Part shown: positions 26,076 through 34,239 of the stretch, in pieces
Numbering within the stretch: position 1 is the stretch's first letter
Layout of the letters: each line of letters begins with the position of its first letter
Source of the DNA: Zhengitettix transpicula
Taxonomy: Eukaryota; Arthropoda; Insecta; Orthoptera; Tetrigidae
Assembly: GCA_037074705.1 (NCBI GenBank)
Contig: CM073591.1
Coordinates: forward strand, 94,788,532 to 94,852,531
Direction of reading: 5' to 3'
Length of the DNA: 64,000 bases
Made by a program: the position numbers and the translations under genes
The notes under the pieces: generated by a model
The model's input: the letters and a program-made list of their open reading frames with translations, nothing else
The model's database searches: none
What the model was told of the DNA's origin: nothing

Positions 26076-28037
26076 AATTGCTTACAAATTAGAACTGCAT
26101 GAAAAACCAATTTTATAAATGACTTATAAAATGTATACATACCTCCCTTATAACAGAATCATTTTTAAATAATTCTTCAACTATTTCCTTCTCACTAAGT
26201 TTCCTTGATGATCCAACTTGTAAGGAGTCTGCTTCTGAATGCTGTTGAGTACTGAGTCTATTTTGATATAAGCAATATACAAGACGCCATGTGTTACGCT
26301 CATCTTCAATCCAGGTAGAATTATTCTATAAATTATAAGGTATTCAATTGTCTTAGATCTTGAATACAGGACGACAACAGTTCAGTGCAATTATCATGAA
26401 CAAAAACAAATAGTGTGTAAATAAGAATGAGATTGTCTTGCCTCGACCTTTTAATGTTGAGGTAACTATTTCCTATTATGATTCAAATTTTTACAATTTA
26501 GAGAATCACTTAAATTTCAAATAATATTACAAATATTAACAGTACCTTAAATATAACTTTTGATCTTTTGTTCTCATGTTCATTCAACAAATCAATAGTA
26601 TCTTGGCAGTTCTGTATGAAATCAGCAACCGTATCAAATAATCTTCTGTCAGAAGCATGACTTTGCATGCATTCAAGAAACTTTGAAAAGAGGCAATCTG
26701 CAACTGAATTGGAAATAAAAACACTTCTAATCAATTTAAAATTTGGGCAAGAATTCAAAAAGTTAATATTAAAACAATTAACTGTTGTAATTATTTATAT
26801 ACTGTCTCACCAGAAAATGACAACAATTAAAATTTGTAGAAAGCACAAATGGCAACTCCCTTTCGGCTCAATTGCTAATTATTTTGAAACAATTTCATAT
26901 CCAGACACCTTTAAATTCATTTATATTCACAATATTCAATACCCATTATGATTAATACGAGACTGAATGCTACGAAAGAAACTAACTTGAATATGTATAT
27001 GATAAAGACTAGTTCATTTCTTCAAATTCCATACTGCAAGATTCAAACTGAATTTCCTCATAAAATGAATGACTGTTACCGAATTCCACTACTGACCACC
27101 GCCCCCCCCCCCCACTCAATTTAAAGTAAAAATAAAAAGCAAGGATTTTATATATATTCTTTCTCATACACATATAAAATTGGAAATATGTCAGGTTTGA
27201 TAGCTGCAACACATGATAACCCCTAATATGTCAATTGGGCTTAAATAAGTACTTGAATAAACAAATGTCAGTGCTGCTACAAAACTTCTCTTTGCCAACA
27301 TATTAAGGCATGGGGTTGGATATGCATGATGTAAAATTCCACCATGTAGTTCTTTTATTGACGGCACTTATGACATTATATGTGCAAGAAGATTTTGTGC
27401 CTGATGATTTTAAGTATGTGAAGAATAAGACATGGTTCACATTTGTGTGTTCTCTCTATTGATGTGGATTAACAAGGTCTTGTGTTTACCTAACCACCTA
27501 CAGACAGATGGCTGCCTAGTATAAGTTAATTGCTTATATTTCAGTAATTATGATTAGGCACCCGAAAGTTTGTTCAAAAGGTGTCTAAATTATTTAAAAC
27601 AAATTAATTTTAACTTATATTGATGTTACAGTAAGTATATAAAACATCCAAATCCAAGGTTAATGTAACTTTACGTACCATCCAATTCCCGAACTGTTGC
27701 GTCAGGAAATTTAGTTTTATTTAAACCGAAAAGGCTAAGTTCATCGGGTTCCAATGTCGACTCATAAAAACTTCTACCAGATAAATTCAAATAACGTGAA
27801 TCTGAAAGTGCTGCGAACAGTAACAAAGTTTATGAGAATATAATTTAACATAACGGTTTACAACAATATAATTTAATACAACTGAATATAAAGGTTTGAT
27901 AAAATACCTTGTTTGTGTTTCGCGAGAAGCTTTCGTGGTGTGCTTTCTCGAAATAACACATGAGACCTATTCGAAGGATTCACTGACTGATCGAGCAAGT
28001 CTACTGACCGCAATATATCATCCTCAGATATGTTCAT
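7245..28037 (-). CDS. Nup107: Nuclear pore complex protein Nup107 (complete, 16 coding exons)
   Basis: Exons in transcript order: 28037-27908, 27810-27679, 26697-26546, 26325-26143, 23810-23691, 23517-23413, 20365-20163, 19597-19358, 16789-16519, 14748-14552, 14436-14241, 14171-14025, 11701-11525, 11443-11282, 8367-8266 and 7352-7245. All junctions are GT-AG and the phases agree, giving 874 codons plus TAA (human protein about 925). Residues ~190 onward follow the Nup84/Nup107 alpha-helical solenoid. Diagnostic blocks are LDPDAP (~255), EAQVLCKHCG and LEGWRLYHDPN (~290-325), WAYFRV (~395), TVVENIR-like TVENIR (~575), NAIMRQFL (~625), DGGWMVD (~765) and GEYQECVQLAD (~820). The C-terminus ends DPWGFPVTS. 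In the family, Nup107 joins Nup133 and Nup96 in the stem of the Y complex, needed for pore assembly and mRNA export. The exon 11 donor (GTTGTT) is weak. Introns 4 and 6 carry the TE cluster. Confidence 0.96.
8790..9390. repeat. Degenerate minisatellite, ~32-36-bp unit
   Basis: A run of roughly 15-18 diverged units on the theme AATACTCCTGGTACCTTAAG followed by AGTGTCAAAA. The words ATACT, GTACCTTAAG/ATTACCTTAAG and GTCA/GTGA recur at near-regular spacing from about 8790 to 9390. Units differ by substitutions and small indels, so the array looks old. It lies inside Nup107 intron 14. Confidence 0.75.
10336..10543. repeat. Inverted repeat, ~75-bp arms, ~58-bp spacer
   Basis: The left arm 10336-10410 (GCCAGTTTAAAATTAAAACT... 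to ...CCTGAAAACTGATAG) and the right arm 10469-10543 (CTATCACTTTTCAGG... to ...CATTTTAAACTGGC) are reverse complements with a few mismatches. Both contain TTGGGAGAATTGAACATGG or its complement. No coding potential is seen. A foldback MITE or an inverted duplication are both possible. Confidence 0.8.
11854..12600 (+). mobile_element. Solo LTR, family 1 (diverged copy)
   Basis: Begins TGTAATGAGGCAACATTAAG and ends TTCATTACA, so the termini are TGTAAT...ATTACA. It is collinear over its ~747 bases with 61367-62145. Shared blocks include TTAAGTGCCTCA, TTAAATATAATTT, a GGTTGCTGGG-like block and the late TGCCA-(C/T)AATCTCC-CACA block. TGAGGCA...TGCCTCA near the start forms a small inverted repeat. 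Flanks CTGT/ATGT may be a decayed 4-bp duplication. No internal retrotransposon region is adjacent. It lies in Nup107 intron 12. Confidence 0.65.
12601..14024. other. Remainder of Nup107 intron 12, nothing recognised
   Basis: AT-rich sequence after the solo LTR. One frame near 12910-13010 on the minus strand reads as acidic residues (for example KCEFTEEEISEFLHEY) between stop codons. This could be an old transposase relic, but I cannot assign a family. Confidence 0.35.
14749..16518. other. Nup107 intron 9, only a MITE fragment seen
   Basis: An AT-rich intron of 1.77 kb. Apart from the MITE arm at 15686-15740, I see no repeat or gene signature. Confidence 0.4.
15686..15740 (+). mobile_element. 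Fragment of the 3430-3568 MITE family
   Basis: GATAGCCAATTCAGACAAAA followed by TATAAATACGACACAATGTT matches the left arm of the SmD1-intron MITE. The opposite arm is not visible here. It lies in Nup107 intron 9 (14749-16518). Confidence 0.6.
16857..16975. repeat. Fragment of the repeat body shared with the SINE region
   Basis: TATTAGGAGAATCCATTAAG, then CACATTCAAACATGGATAGT, matches the sequence at about 24260-24312 that adjoins the SINE bodies near 24 kb. It directly follows a short TATATATACACACA run. The full boundaries are not clear. Confidence 0.55.
17100..18200. other. Unassigned inserts in Nup107 intron 8
   Basis: Two GC-richer patches, about 17140-17290 and 17840-18180, stand out from the AT-rich background and probably derive from mobile elements. 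I recognised no terminal repeats, transposase or RT motif in them. The intron spans 16790-19357. Confidence 0.3.
18791..19301 (-). mobile_element. Internally deleted DDE transposon with ~57-80-bp TIRs
   Basis: The left end, CACTGGTTAACAGTCCATAA... from 18819, and the right end, ...ATGGACTGTTAACCAGTG to 19275, are inverted copies for about 57 bases (both include AACTAATTGACG and TGTCTCATTTTTGGT). Weaker similarity continues outward to a probable TA at each end. The minus strand encodes a transposase C-terminus with PPGSPDLTPLDFYLWG and LNMLQSVVRDAVRRHHLYV, typical of Tc1/mariner-related DDE transposases. There is an in-frame stop after DEL. It is non-autonomous and dead, and lies in Nup107 intron 8. 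Confidence 0.8.
20366..21566. other. 5' part of the TE cluster in Nup107 intron 6, unassigned repeats
   Basis: Probable mobile DNA without protein motifs. At 21048-21075, ACTAGTCGACTGTCCAGCGC begins a sequence whose start resembles the reverse complement of the 33530-33556 terminus (ACTAGCTGGGTGTCCGGCGT). The block therefore looks like one end of a dispersed element family. The interior to 21540 has no recognisable coding remnant. Confidence 0.35.
21567..21906 (+). mobile_element. Solo LTR, family 2 (~340 bp)
   Basis: Starts TGTAACATG and ends GAGCGGCTACA, giving TGTA...TACA termini. It is flanked directly by (AT)n on both sides. It is GC-richer than its surroundings and contains AATAAA at about 21734 and 21795. 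No gag, protease or RT reading frame lies next to it, so I call it a solo LTR. A small non-LTR element with coincidental ends is the alternative. Confidence 0.55.
21945..22100 (+). mobile_element. Penelope-like terminal repeat copy, hammerhead-like (variant B)
   Basis: A diverged relative of the ~190-bp repeat. It has CTTCTAAAGAAGGAGGCTAA..., then ATATTTGAAGAAC, then GGGTAAGCC and TCTTTCCTTTCCATGC in the same order as the better copies. The hammerhead core is decayed (CTAAAGA instead of CTGAAGA, GAAT instead of GAAA). It precedes the GIY-YIG fragment in the same orientation, as a terminal repeat of a Penelope-like element would. Confidence 0.55.
22160..22486 (+). pseudogene. Penelope-like element GIY-YIG endonuclease fragment
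   Basis: A 108-codon open frame whose first ~80 residues fit the GIY-YIG endonuclease domain of Penelope-like retroelements. It has the YIGQT second half of the GIY-YIG motif (residues ~7-11), RPLPERIANHR with the catalytic-type Arg, the spacer AHAQNHNINNFDQ, and TEAELHLWELSFF with the candidate catalytic Glu. The first GIY strand and all of the reverse transcriptase are missing upstream, so this is a 3' remnant. In the family, this domain nicks target DNA for reverse transcription. It lies between two hammerhead-bearing repeats in the same orientation (21945-22100 and 22712-22885). Confidence 0.8.
22712..22885 (+). mobile_element. Hammerhead-bearing Penelope-like repeat, family A copy 1
   Basis: Order: CAGCCGGCCGGTGCACGGAA; GGTGTAACA; CTGAAGGAGGCTGAGAGCCT followed by CCGAAAATTT; AGAACAACCTTCAGTTCCT; TTTCAGGTAAGCCACAACC; CTTTCCATACCAATATTGCA. 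A three-base deletion relative to intact copies removes A9 of the hammerhead core (CTGAAGG), so this copy is probably inactive. It ends at an (AT)n tract. Confidence 0.75.
22889..22945. repeat. (AT)n then (CA)n microsatellite
   Basis: A pure TA run followed by ACACACACACACACAT. It separates two oppositely oriented copies of the hammerhead repeat. Confidence 0.95.
22944..23067 (-). mobile_element. Hammerhead-bearing repeat, family A copy 2 (intact core)
   Basis: Inverted orientation. The minus strand at 23062-23034 reads CTGAAGA, a 6-bp hairpin GGAGGC/GCCTCC with loop TGAGA, then GAAA and ATTTGAAGAAC. That matches every invariant hammerhead core base (C3 U4 G5 A6 N7 G8 A9; G12 A13 A14). The tail has TTTCATGTAAGCC, with T for G before the donor-like GT. 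It is head-to-head with the next copy. Confidence 0.75.
23063..23243 (+). mobile_element. Hammerhead-bearing repeat, family A copy 3
   Basis: Same unit as copy 2 on the opposite strand. The core is at 23083-23111 with CTCAAGA in place of CTGAAGA: G5, essential for hammerhead catalysis, is changed, so activity is unlikely. Stem II and GAAAATTTGAAG are preserved. It ends at (AT)n. With copy 2 it makes a long inverted repeat centred near GGAATGGTGTAACAC. Confidence 0.75.
23244..23300. repeat. (AT)n microsatellite
   Basis: An uninterrupted TA dinucleotide run directly following a hammerhead-repeat tail. Confidence 0.95.
23905..24142 (-). mobile_element. tRNA-derived SINE
   Basis: The minus strand begins with a 72-nt tRNA-like head (about 24140-24069). 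It has a 7-bp acceptor stem GACCCGG/CTGGGTC, box A TGGCCGAGATGG, a 5-bp anticodon stem with loop GTACTAA (anticodon position ACT), and a T arm GTGGG-TTCAAGT-CCCGC containing box B GGTTCAAGTCC. A ~165-base non-tRNA body runs to an (AT)n tract at 23881-23908. The body is repeated at 24295-24460 without the head. An internal pol III promoter is inferred. An ACT anticodon is not the normal Ser AGY tRNA, so a functional tRNA gene is unlikely. Confidence 0.8.
24295..24462 (-). mobile_element. Headless copy of the SINE body
   Basis: TTCAAACTTGGATAGTGAGG... through ...GGAAAGACTGAAAATATT repeats the SINE body at 23907-24070. It stops where the tRNA head should begin, at the junction with a hammerhead repeat (24463 on). 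The head may have been lost when that repeat arrived, or the copy may have been truncated at insertion. Confidence 0.75.
24463..24668 (+). mobile_element. Hammerhead-bearing repeat, family A copy 4
   Basis: CAGCCGGCCGGTGCATGGAA through TTTCAGGTAAGCCACAACC to GACAATGTCACATCCTTAC. It carries the same CTGAAGG deletion as copy 1, and GAAA is changed to AAAA, so the ribozyme core is broken. It abuts the TATATAT that flanks the next LTR. Confidence 0.75.
24675..26003 (+). mobile_element. Solo LTR, family 3 (~1.33 kb)
   Basis: Termini TGTAATGCAT...GTTATTACA give a 6-bp TGTAAT/ATTACA inverted terminus, with (AT)n on both sides. It is markedly GC-richer than the intron. A TATA-like TATATATAGGGG lies at about 25230, followed by a transcript-start-like, repetitive GTCAGC-rich stretch (25260-25400). 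AATAAA hexamers occur near 25740 and 25780. There is no coding frame of retroelement type inside or beside it. The pattern (promoter, then polyadenylation signal, no ORF) fits an LTR left by recombination. Confidence 0.65.
26004..26074. repeat. (AT)n microsatellite
   Basis: About 70 bases of TA dinucleotides immediately after the family 3 LTR. Confidence 0.95.
26698..27678. other. Nup107 intron 2, nothing recognised
   Basis: An AT-rich intron. It contains a C homopolymer run near 27106-27114 but no repeat or exon signature that I can support. Confidence 0.4.
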
Positions 28038-29000
28038 AATTGTGTAAATATAAACGTTCGCTTCTCAAAGAAACAGAAAAATGGTTCATTTACGATCGTA
28101 AATAATAATCATAAACGTACATTGCAAACGCAACATACATAACCTACACTTATATTCGACTTTACCTCTAAAATTTAAAGCCTATACAAAGCAGTTATTG
28201 TACACAGATATAAGCAAACAGTATAGAATCGTATAAAGTCTGCAAGACATTTTAATTGTAAATTAAGAAAACTTATCGGGTTTAAGCAAACTAATTTAAT
28301 TAGGTATGTATAATTCAATGACTAACACTATCAACATCTTCTGCCTATTTCCGTTGCGTAAGCGGCGAATCCAACTTCTTACTTATTTTATATTTTCGTT
28401 CTGAAAACAGCGAACCCAACTTATTTCGACATTAATAGCAGAGCAAATCATCGAAACTTTGCTATCTAATGAAACGAGACACTATAATTCTTTCCCAGCA
28501 AAGACTTACTTGTTTTTCCACGTTTTTTTTATTTTTGCTCCTTTAACAAGAATATTATGATTCAAGAGAAAATTTTGAACAGCCTCTGATAAATATCTTT
28601 TATGCCACTATTTTTATTACACATTTTATACATGCTTAAGAATCATTTCTTCAATGATGAAAATAAACGCCAGCTCTACTTTTAACTTTTCCTTATCAAA
28701 GCTTGAAGGTAGAAAATACATCAGACGTCGACCTTTCCTTCAGGGAACTATTGTATGTAAGACATACGATTGCTACTTGCTTTCGGGAAACAACGTTGGA
28801 AGCAGATTTGGATCTCTATCTAAATGAATCCATTATTGGAATACAGCTGCTCAATTAAAGCACTATCGTAATGATGTTATACATACATTTTTATTTTTTA
28901 CGATCGGTGCGCAGTTTGGATTAAATAATTAAAGTATGTGGCAAGAAATACGATAGATGGTACTAAACCAGTTACATTTAGAATGAATTAATAGTTCAAT
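28038..29000. promoter_or_regulatory. Nup107 5' flank, presumed promoter region
   Basis: Directly upstream of the Nup107 start codon (28037 on -). I see no TATA box at a convincing distance and no second gene in the opposite orientation. The promoter assignment rests only on position. Confidence 0.3.
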
Positions 29001-29002
29001 TT

Positions 29003-30120
29003 TAAGGGTTGTTCGATAAGTCTGGTAAATTTTTATGAAAGTGCGGAAAATTTTTCTATTTTGTGCTTTTTTTTGGTTAACGTGATCCTATTAAAGATTT
29101 TCCTAAATTTTTTAACATATGCCAATCGTAGTTTATTGTTGGAAGCCTTCTGTAGTGTTAGATGTGTACTCAGGCGAAGACAGTGGAAAAAAACTAATTT
29201 CGCGATGTCATTAAACACTTTCATTTGAAGGGTTGGACAGCTGCACAAATCAAAACCGAATTGGATGAAGTTCAATTAGACTCTGCACCAGCATTGAAGA
29301 TCATTTACTTCTGGATTAATGAGTTTAAACGAGGTCGCAGAAGCATAGAAGATTAAACTCGCTCCGGCCGCATAATTGAAAACATAAAAAAAGTTCACAA
29401 TATCGTAATGGAAGGACGCAGACTATAAGCGCGTGAAATAGCGGATGCCGTAGACTTCTCAAATGAACGAGTGCATTTCATCCTCCACGATGGATTCCGC
29501 GACTATTAACATTGGACCACAACCGGATTCGGATAACATTTCAACGCAAAATCTAGCAATGCCTAGGCGTAATCCACAAGACTTTTTGCGAACATTCGTA
29601 AACGTCGATGAATCTTGGATCCATCAATATACTTCAGAGACCAATAAAAAATCTAAACAAAGGACAAAACTAGGTGAAAACGCACCGAAAAAAGCGAAGG
29701 CAATATTCATAGATTTCTTGTAAAAGGGCACAACCATAACTGGGCTCAATTATGCTGCCCTGTTGAATCGTTTGCAACGGGTGCTGATTGAGAAACGGCC
29801 AAGGTTGGCGCGCAAGAAAGTGCTGTTTCACCAGGTCAATGCGCCAGCGCACGCAGCAATCTCAATGGTAAAAATGTACGATTTAGGATTCGAATTGACT
29901 TCTCATCCACCCTATTCACCAGAAATAGCAACAAATGACTTTTTCTTGTTCCCGAACTTCAAAATGTAGTTAGGTGGGAAGAAACTTTAATCAAATGAAG
30001 AAATGATCGAGACCATGACGGATTATTTTGCAGTTTGACAAGATTTTTGTGATTGTTTGAAAAAATTGAAACAAACTCCAAGTGAATAGCCAAGGATGTA
30101 GACTATGTTGAGAAATAAAG
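29003..30120 (+). pseudogene. Dead mariner (irritans-like) transposon
   Basis: The left terminus TAAGGGTTGTTCGATAAGTC resembles the mariner TIR; a matching right TIR is not seen. Translated pieces in order are HFHLKGWTAAQIKTELDEV, YFWINEFKRGR, the helix-turn-helix RSGR region, REIADAVDFSNERVHFIL, then FVNVDESWIHQYTSET (first catalytic Asp). HQVNAPAH follows, where the family has HQDNAPAH, so the second catalytic Asp is lost. Last come LGFELTSHPPYSP and NDFFLFPNFK (third Asp kept). Several frames carry stops and one region is shifted. Clearly inactive. It lies in the Nup107-fry intergenic region. Confidence 0.88.
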
Positions 30121-30149
30121 TAAGTTTTCTAAATAATATCTTATTGTTA

Positions 30150-30265
30150 CATCTCAATGGCAAAAGTGTACGATTTGGGATTCGAATTAGTTTCTCAACC
30201 ACCCTATTCACCAGACCTAGGACCAAACTTGAAATTGTGGCTTGTTGGAAAGAAATTTTCATGAA
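30150..30265 (+). mobile_element. Partial second copy of the mariner 3' region
   Basis: TCTCAATGGCAAAAGTGTAC... repeats 29860-29943 (KVYDLGFELVSQPPYSPDL) just past the end of the first copy and continues with GGCTTGTTGGAAAGAAA. This is either a tandem duplication or a second truncated insertion. It diverged from the first copy at about one base in seven. Confidence 0.75.
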
Positions 30266-30779
30266 ATGAAGAAGTGTTCGGAAGATTTTTTTTTTCAGTA
30301 TGATTCAAGCCTACGAAATGCCGCTCTATAGAATAACCTTCCATTGTGATTTTAAAAACCAGGCAAAATGTACTGTAATCGATTACCCGCTTCCTCAGAT
30401 CAATTATTGGAAAGAATGCCGGCCCAAGCTCCACTAGATATGCAGAATTAATTTCTTTATCTTTACAAGCAACCATCGTCTTATAAAATTTACAATTTCG
30501 CGATCCGCGAACTACATGCAGAAAGCAACTTGCCAGAACTTGTGAAACTCGGAAAGTATCTCAGGAGTCCTAGATTTAATCAATTGTGTGGGAATTCGGT
30601 AACAACGATTAAAGATTCACATTTAAAATACAATTTAATTTTCAAAAGCGTTTTATACCATTTATTACCATCAACTCAGCTACACAGTTCCTCAATCGTT
30701 GACTGGTGTTGTTATATTTTTCACACTCTCATTCATATCACTTAAATCTAAATATAGGAAACAAGACTTAAAGTTCCCT

Positions 30780-31545
30780 AATTGCGACAAAAGAAAGCCT
30801 GCGAGAAAATTCTCTAGCAGGTGAACCTTCCCAGAGAGCTCTAGAGGAGTCTACCTTTGGGGATGCCTTCACATCTTATGGTTTTTTGAACTAAGGTTCC
30901 TACATGCCGAGGCACCTCGGCCTGTTTTGAGAGGTGTATGTAAGACCTTGGGCATACGGTAGGAGGTTTTACTGTTCCCATTGGAACAGTCGGCTAGCTG
31001 CCTTCTAAACTGGTCGAGGCACGGAGAAGGGAATGCTGCGTCCCCACAGCAAACTCCTCTCCCGCTATCGGAAGGGTGTGGGACAAGTACTAAATGCCCG
31101 ACCTACCTGATGCAGGTTATTCTAGGGTTTTCCCCGCATCACTTTAAGGCGAATGCCGGGTAGGATCCTTAAACAATAGCTCGGGGCCCCTAGTTAACCC
31201 TTGACTACCTTCCTCTACCCTTCCACATCCCCCCATTCAAATCCATTTCCTATGCTATAAGAGGGGAGTTGCCACTATGTGGATTACCCTATACATAGCC
31301 TGTCTACACCCAAAAAAAAACATGTTGGGGGGGGGGGAACTGTTTCATCCTCTCCCTTTACTGGTCGCTACATTTATCTTTATCTCATTCTCACACACAC
31401 AGTCTTCTGGTTCTTCACAGTTCTATTTGACAAGTGGTTTAAAAGTCATGGAGACTGCACCCTCCCTTTCAAATCCTTTCCTATCCTATTGTGCCACAAT
31501 ATGGATTACCCTCATGTAGCCTGTTACCCTAAAAAAAAGTATTAG
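30780..31545 (+). mobile_element. Probable LINE 3' tail with duplicated A-rich terminus
   Basis: A GC-rich block with TTTAAGGCGAATGCCGGGTA, a wording I associate with 3' ends of insect non-LTR elements. It is followed by CCATTTCCTATGCTATAAGA...TGTGGATTACCCTATACAT and AGCCTGTCTACACCCAAAAA. A second similar tail follows at 31465-31540 (TTTCCTATCCTATTG...TATGGATTACCCTCATGTAG...ACCCTAAAAAAAAG). There is no RT frame, so the clade is not assigned. Confidence 0.4.
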
Positions 31546-33045
31546 AAGATCTGTAAATGATGGATATTTATATTCTTTAAAAATTTGGACGTATTTGTGA
31601 TGTAGAAATTTGTAATAATAGAGTACGAGAAAGAAATTGGATTGAGGTGTTTGGGAACGAGTAACAGTAGGATATTGGATTTTGCTCAATCTAATATTTA
31701 TGATTTATTAAGCTAACAAAATGTAAAGGTTTCTCATTAGATACGCAATTTTTACATACGATATATTTTTTTATATAAAAAGTCCCTAATTGAATTTTTT
31801 AATATTTGTCTAGAAATTTATTCGTTTTTCCGCTCTTCGCCATCATCCACCTTGGGAGGTTATTTAAAATATATATAGAAAAGTGGGTCCGTCACATGTA
31901 GCTGACCACTCACCGCCAACTCTCACAACACTATTGTTAACTTATTATCGTTTCTGCCCTTGGGTCCACAGAAGTGCATTAACCCTCACGGTCACAAAAT
32001 GACTTGCTAGGTATTTTTCAACGCCATGCAGTCTCTCACACAATTCAGCCTCCGGTCTAATCCTTGGTATAACTTTCCAATGAACGAAGTTTTAATAATA
32101 TCATATACAATTAAATAAAAAATACAAATAATCTTAATGGCTTTTTCACTTATAACAGTACAAATACTGTTACTCTTTTGAAAATATAAACTACTTTGAA
32201 ATAAGTTTTTTAATTACTGAATGGTTGACATTGTATTATGATTTCGCTTCTTAATCTGCCCCTTACAGTGCTGCCTCTTTGAATCTGCCTGATACCTGAC
32301 ATCTGCTTTCTGTTGCTATTTTATGCTCAATCACGTACAACTTTCACTGGCCTTCTAAGTGAGATTCCACATTCTTAAAAGCACGTGTGACACCAGACAT
32401 ATATATTCGACCCACCATTCTAATCTCATTTCGATTCAAAATGTGATAAGACCCTAAATTTTGCTACCCAATTTTTTTAAAACAATTGCCACAGATTATG
32501 CCCATTCAAGCCCCTCAGAAAATGTTCTTGATGATGTAGCGTAGAAGAAACCCACAAATTAAGTGAAGATATTTGATATGATTTGTGTAAATCGCTTATA
32601 TGTAGCCAGAGCCGAGCTGCATTTTATTGGGAAAATACCACCATAAAAGTTGGCACCGAGGTGACGGTGGCGTCCAGAAGAAATCGTGCCTTCAGACAAA
32701 GACAACGGATTATGGGATAACCCCTGGATCAGAAGCCAACGACATCACCAAAATTCCCGAAGGTTAACCCTTCCAACAGGCGAGACTAAGCCCGCGCACT
32801 TGTAAGATCAACGCAGATTGGCTGAGAAAAACTACTGTTACTGTCATTCATCATCCAGATTTAAATTGGCTGTCGGCATTTGTCCATCAAGGGGTTAATA
32901 GTAAAGAATGCGATGGTCTTTATGTCAGTTAAAAATCACGTGTTTACCAATAGATTACTGTAGAATTAATTTATTTGCTGGGCAAGTGGAAATAAATATC
33001 CTGGCACTCTGCTATCTTATGTAATAAAAAATAATGTAGCAAGTT
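31546..33045. other. Intergenic, unassigned
   Basis: Mixed AT-rich DNA, with a GC-richer block at about 32600-32890 that has no detectable coding frame. Probably old repeats; nothing nameable. Confidence 0.35.
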
Positions 33046-33556
33046 TCAAGCCTGTTACCCGGCCGATATTTGCGTCGAATAAATATTTTCTGGGTCAATG
33101 AGATTCGTAATATTTCTATAGATGTCCTCTGTGTATAATTACAACCTCTTTTGGCTTGGGAGGGGAGCAACCTTATGGTTGGGGGTGTAGTTGCATTATA
33201 TAAAAATGATGCAACAAGAACCGAGATTGGACTGGAATCCGGGGTTATGGATGTCACTGCGATTAATTATGACATTCGGTTTAACCCTCACGGGCGGGAG
33301 TGAACGGGGGTGTGAATTTTCAAACATATTAATCGGCAGATATTTTCGTCGAATAAATATTTTTCAGGGTGAATTAAATACATATTTGCCGAGATGTTCT
33401 TTGTGTATGATTTCAACACCTTTTGGTATTGGAGAGGGGCGCGGTTAGGGGTGGGGGTAGACAGGCGTTACATAAAAAACGCCAAAGTCATCGATATTGG
33501 AGTCTAATCGGGGGTTATGGATGGATATATGACAACGCCGGACACCCAGCTAGTAA
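33046..33556 (-). repeat. Two tandem ~270-bp units of a dispersed element ending ACTAG
   Basis: Unit 1 (about 33046-33290) and unit 2 (about 33316-33550) share GTCGAATAAATATTTT, TCTGTGTATAATT/TTTGTGTATGATT, AACACCTTTTGG-like words, GGGGTGGGGG-like tracts and CGGGGTTATGGATG. The right edge CCGGACACCCAGCTAGT matches, in inverted orientation, the element edge at 21048 (ACTAGTCGACTGTCCAGCGC). A Helitron-type CTAGT terminus is possible, but I do not see a convincing terminal hairpin here. Confidence 0.55.
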
Positions 33557-33604
33557 ATAAATAAAAATAAATTATTAAAATGCTCTGAAATAGGATTACA
33601 AATT

Positions 33605-33662
33605 CTTCTTAATGGTGTGTGGTATTTATATCGTCACTTAATTTTGTGTGTATTTGGCTATT
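33605..33662 (-). mobile_element. Fragment of the 3430-3568 MITE family
   Basis: TGTGGTATTTATAT and, about 30 bases on, TTTGGCTATTTC correspond to the right arm of the MITE in SmD1 intron 2. Only one arm is seen. Confidence 0.55.
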
Positions 33663-34239
33663 TCATTTAATCTTTAAAGTTTCTCCCCTACTGCCATTCT
33701 TTGCCACGTCTAGAAAATTTAAGTCAGTGAAAACAGATACTTGTTTTCTTGACACCACCAGGCAGCAATGACTTAGCCTATTCCCCCCCCCCCCCAGAAA
33801 ATAAACGTTATTAATAGCATATTTACAGAGGTATTAAATTTCATCCCATAATTTGCGTAAAATAGTGTTTGTTAAGGCAGTGAAAAATATAATAATGAAC
33901 ACTAAAAAATTAAATTACCGTATAGGTTGTGTGAAATAGCACGGCGTGCCAAGTTAAGATGTGCAGTAGCCTACGGCACTGTAATAGTGGTGGGGGTAAG
34001 TTGGAGTTCAGTTTAACACGAACCTATGGTACGACAACTTGGTAATGAAAAAACTATACTGTCAATATTGACGCATGTAAATATATTGTGTTCAGTTCAA
34101 GACATATTGTACGTCACAAAACTTATCCGTTAAAAGTTACGAGATAAATATAGAGTGCGATAAAAACAGCATGCAGCTGTCTGTATATCCCGTTCGTAAG
34201 AATGTAATTAAAGATTTAAGAATAGTAATAGTAAGAATA

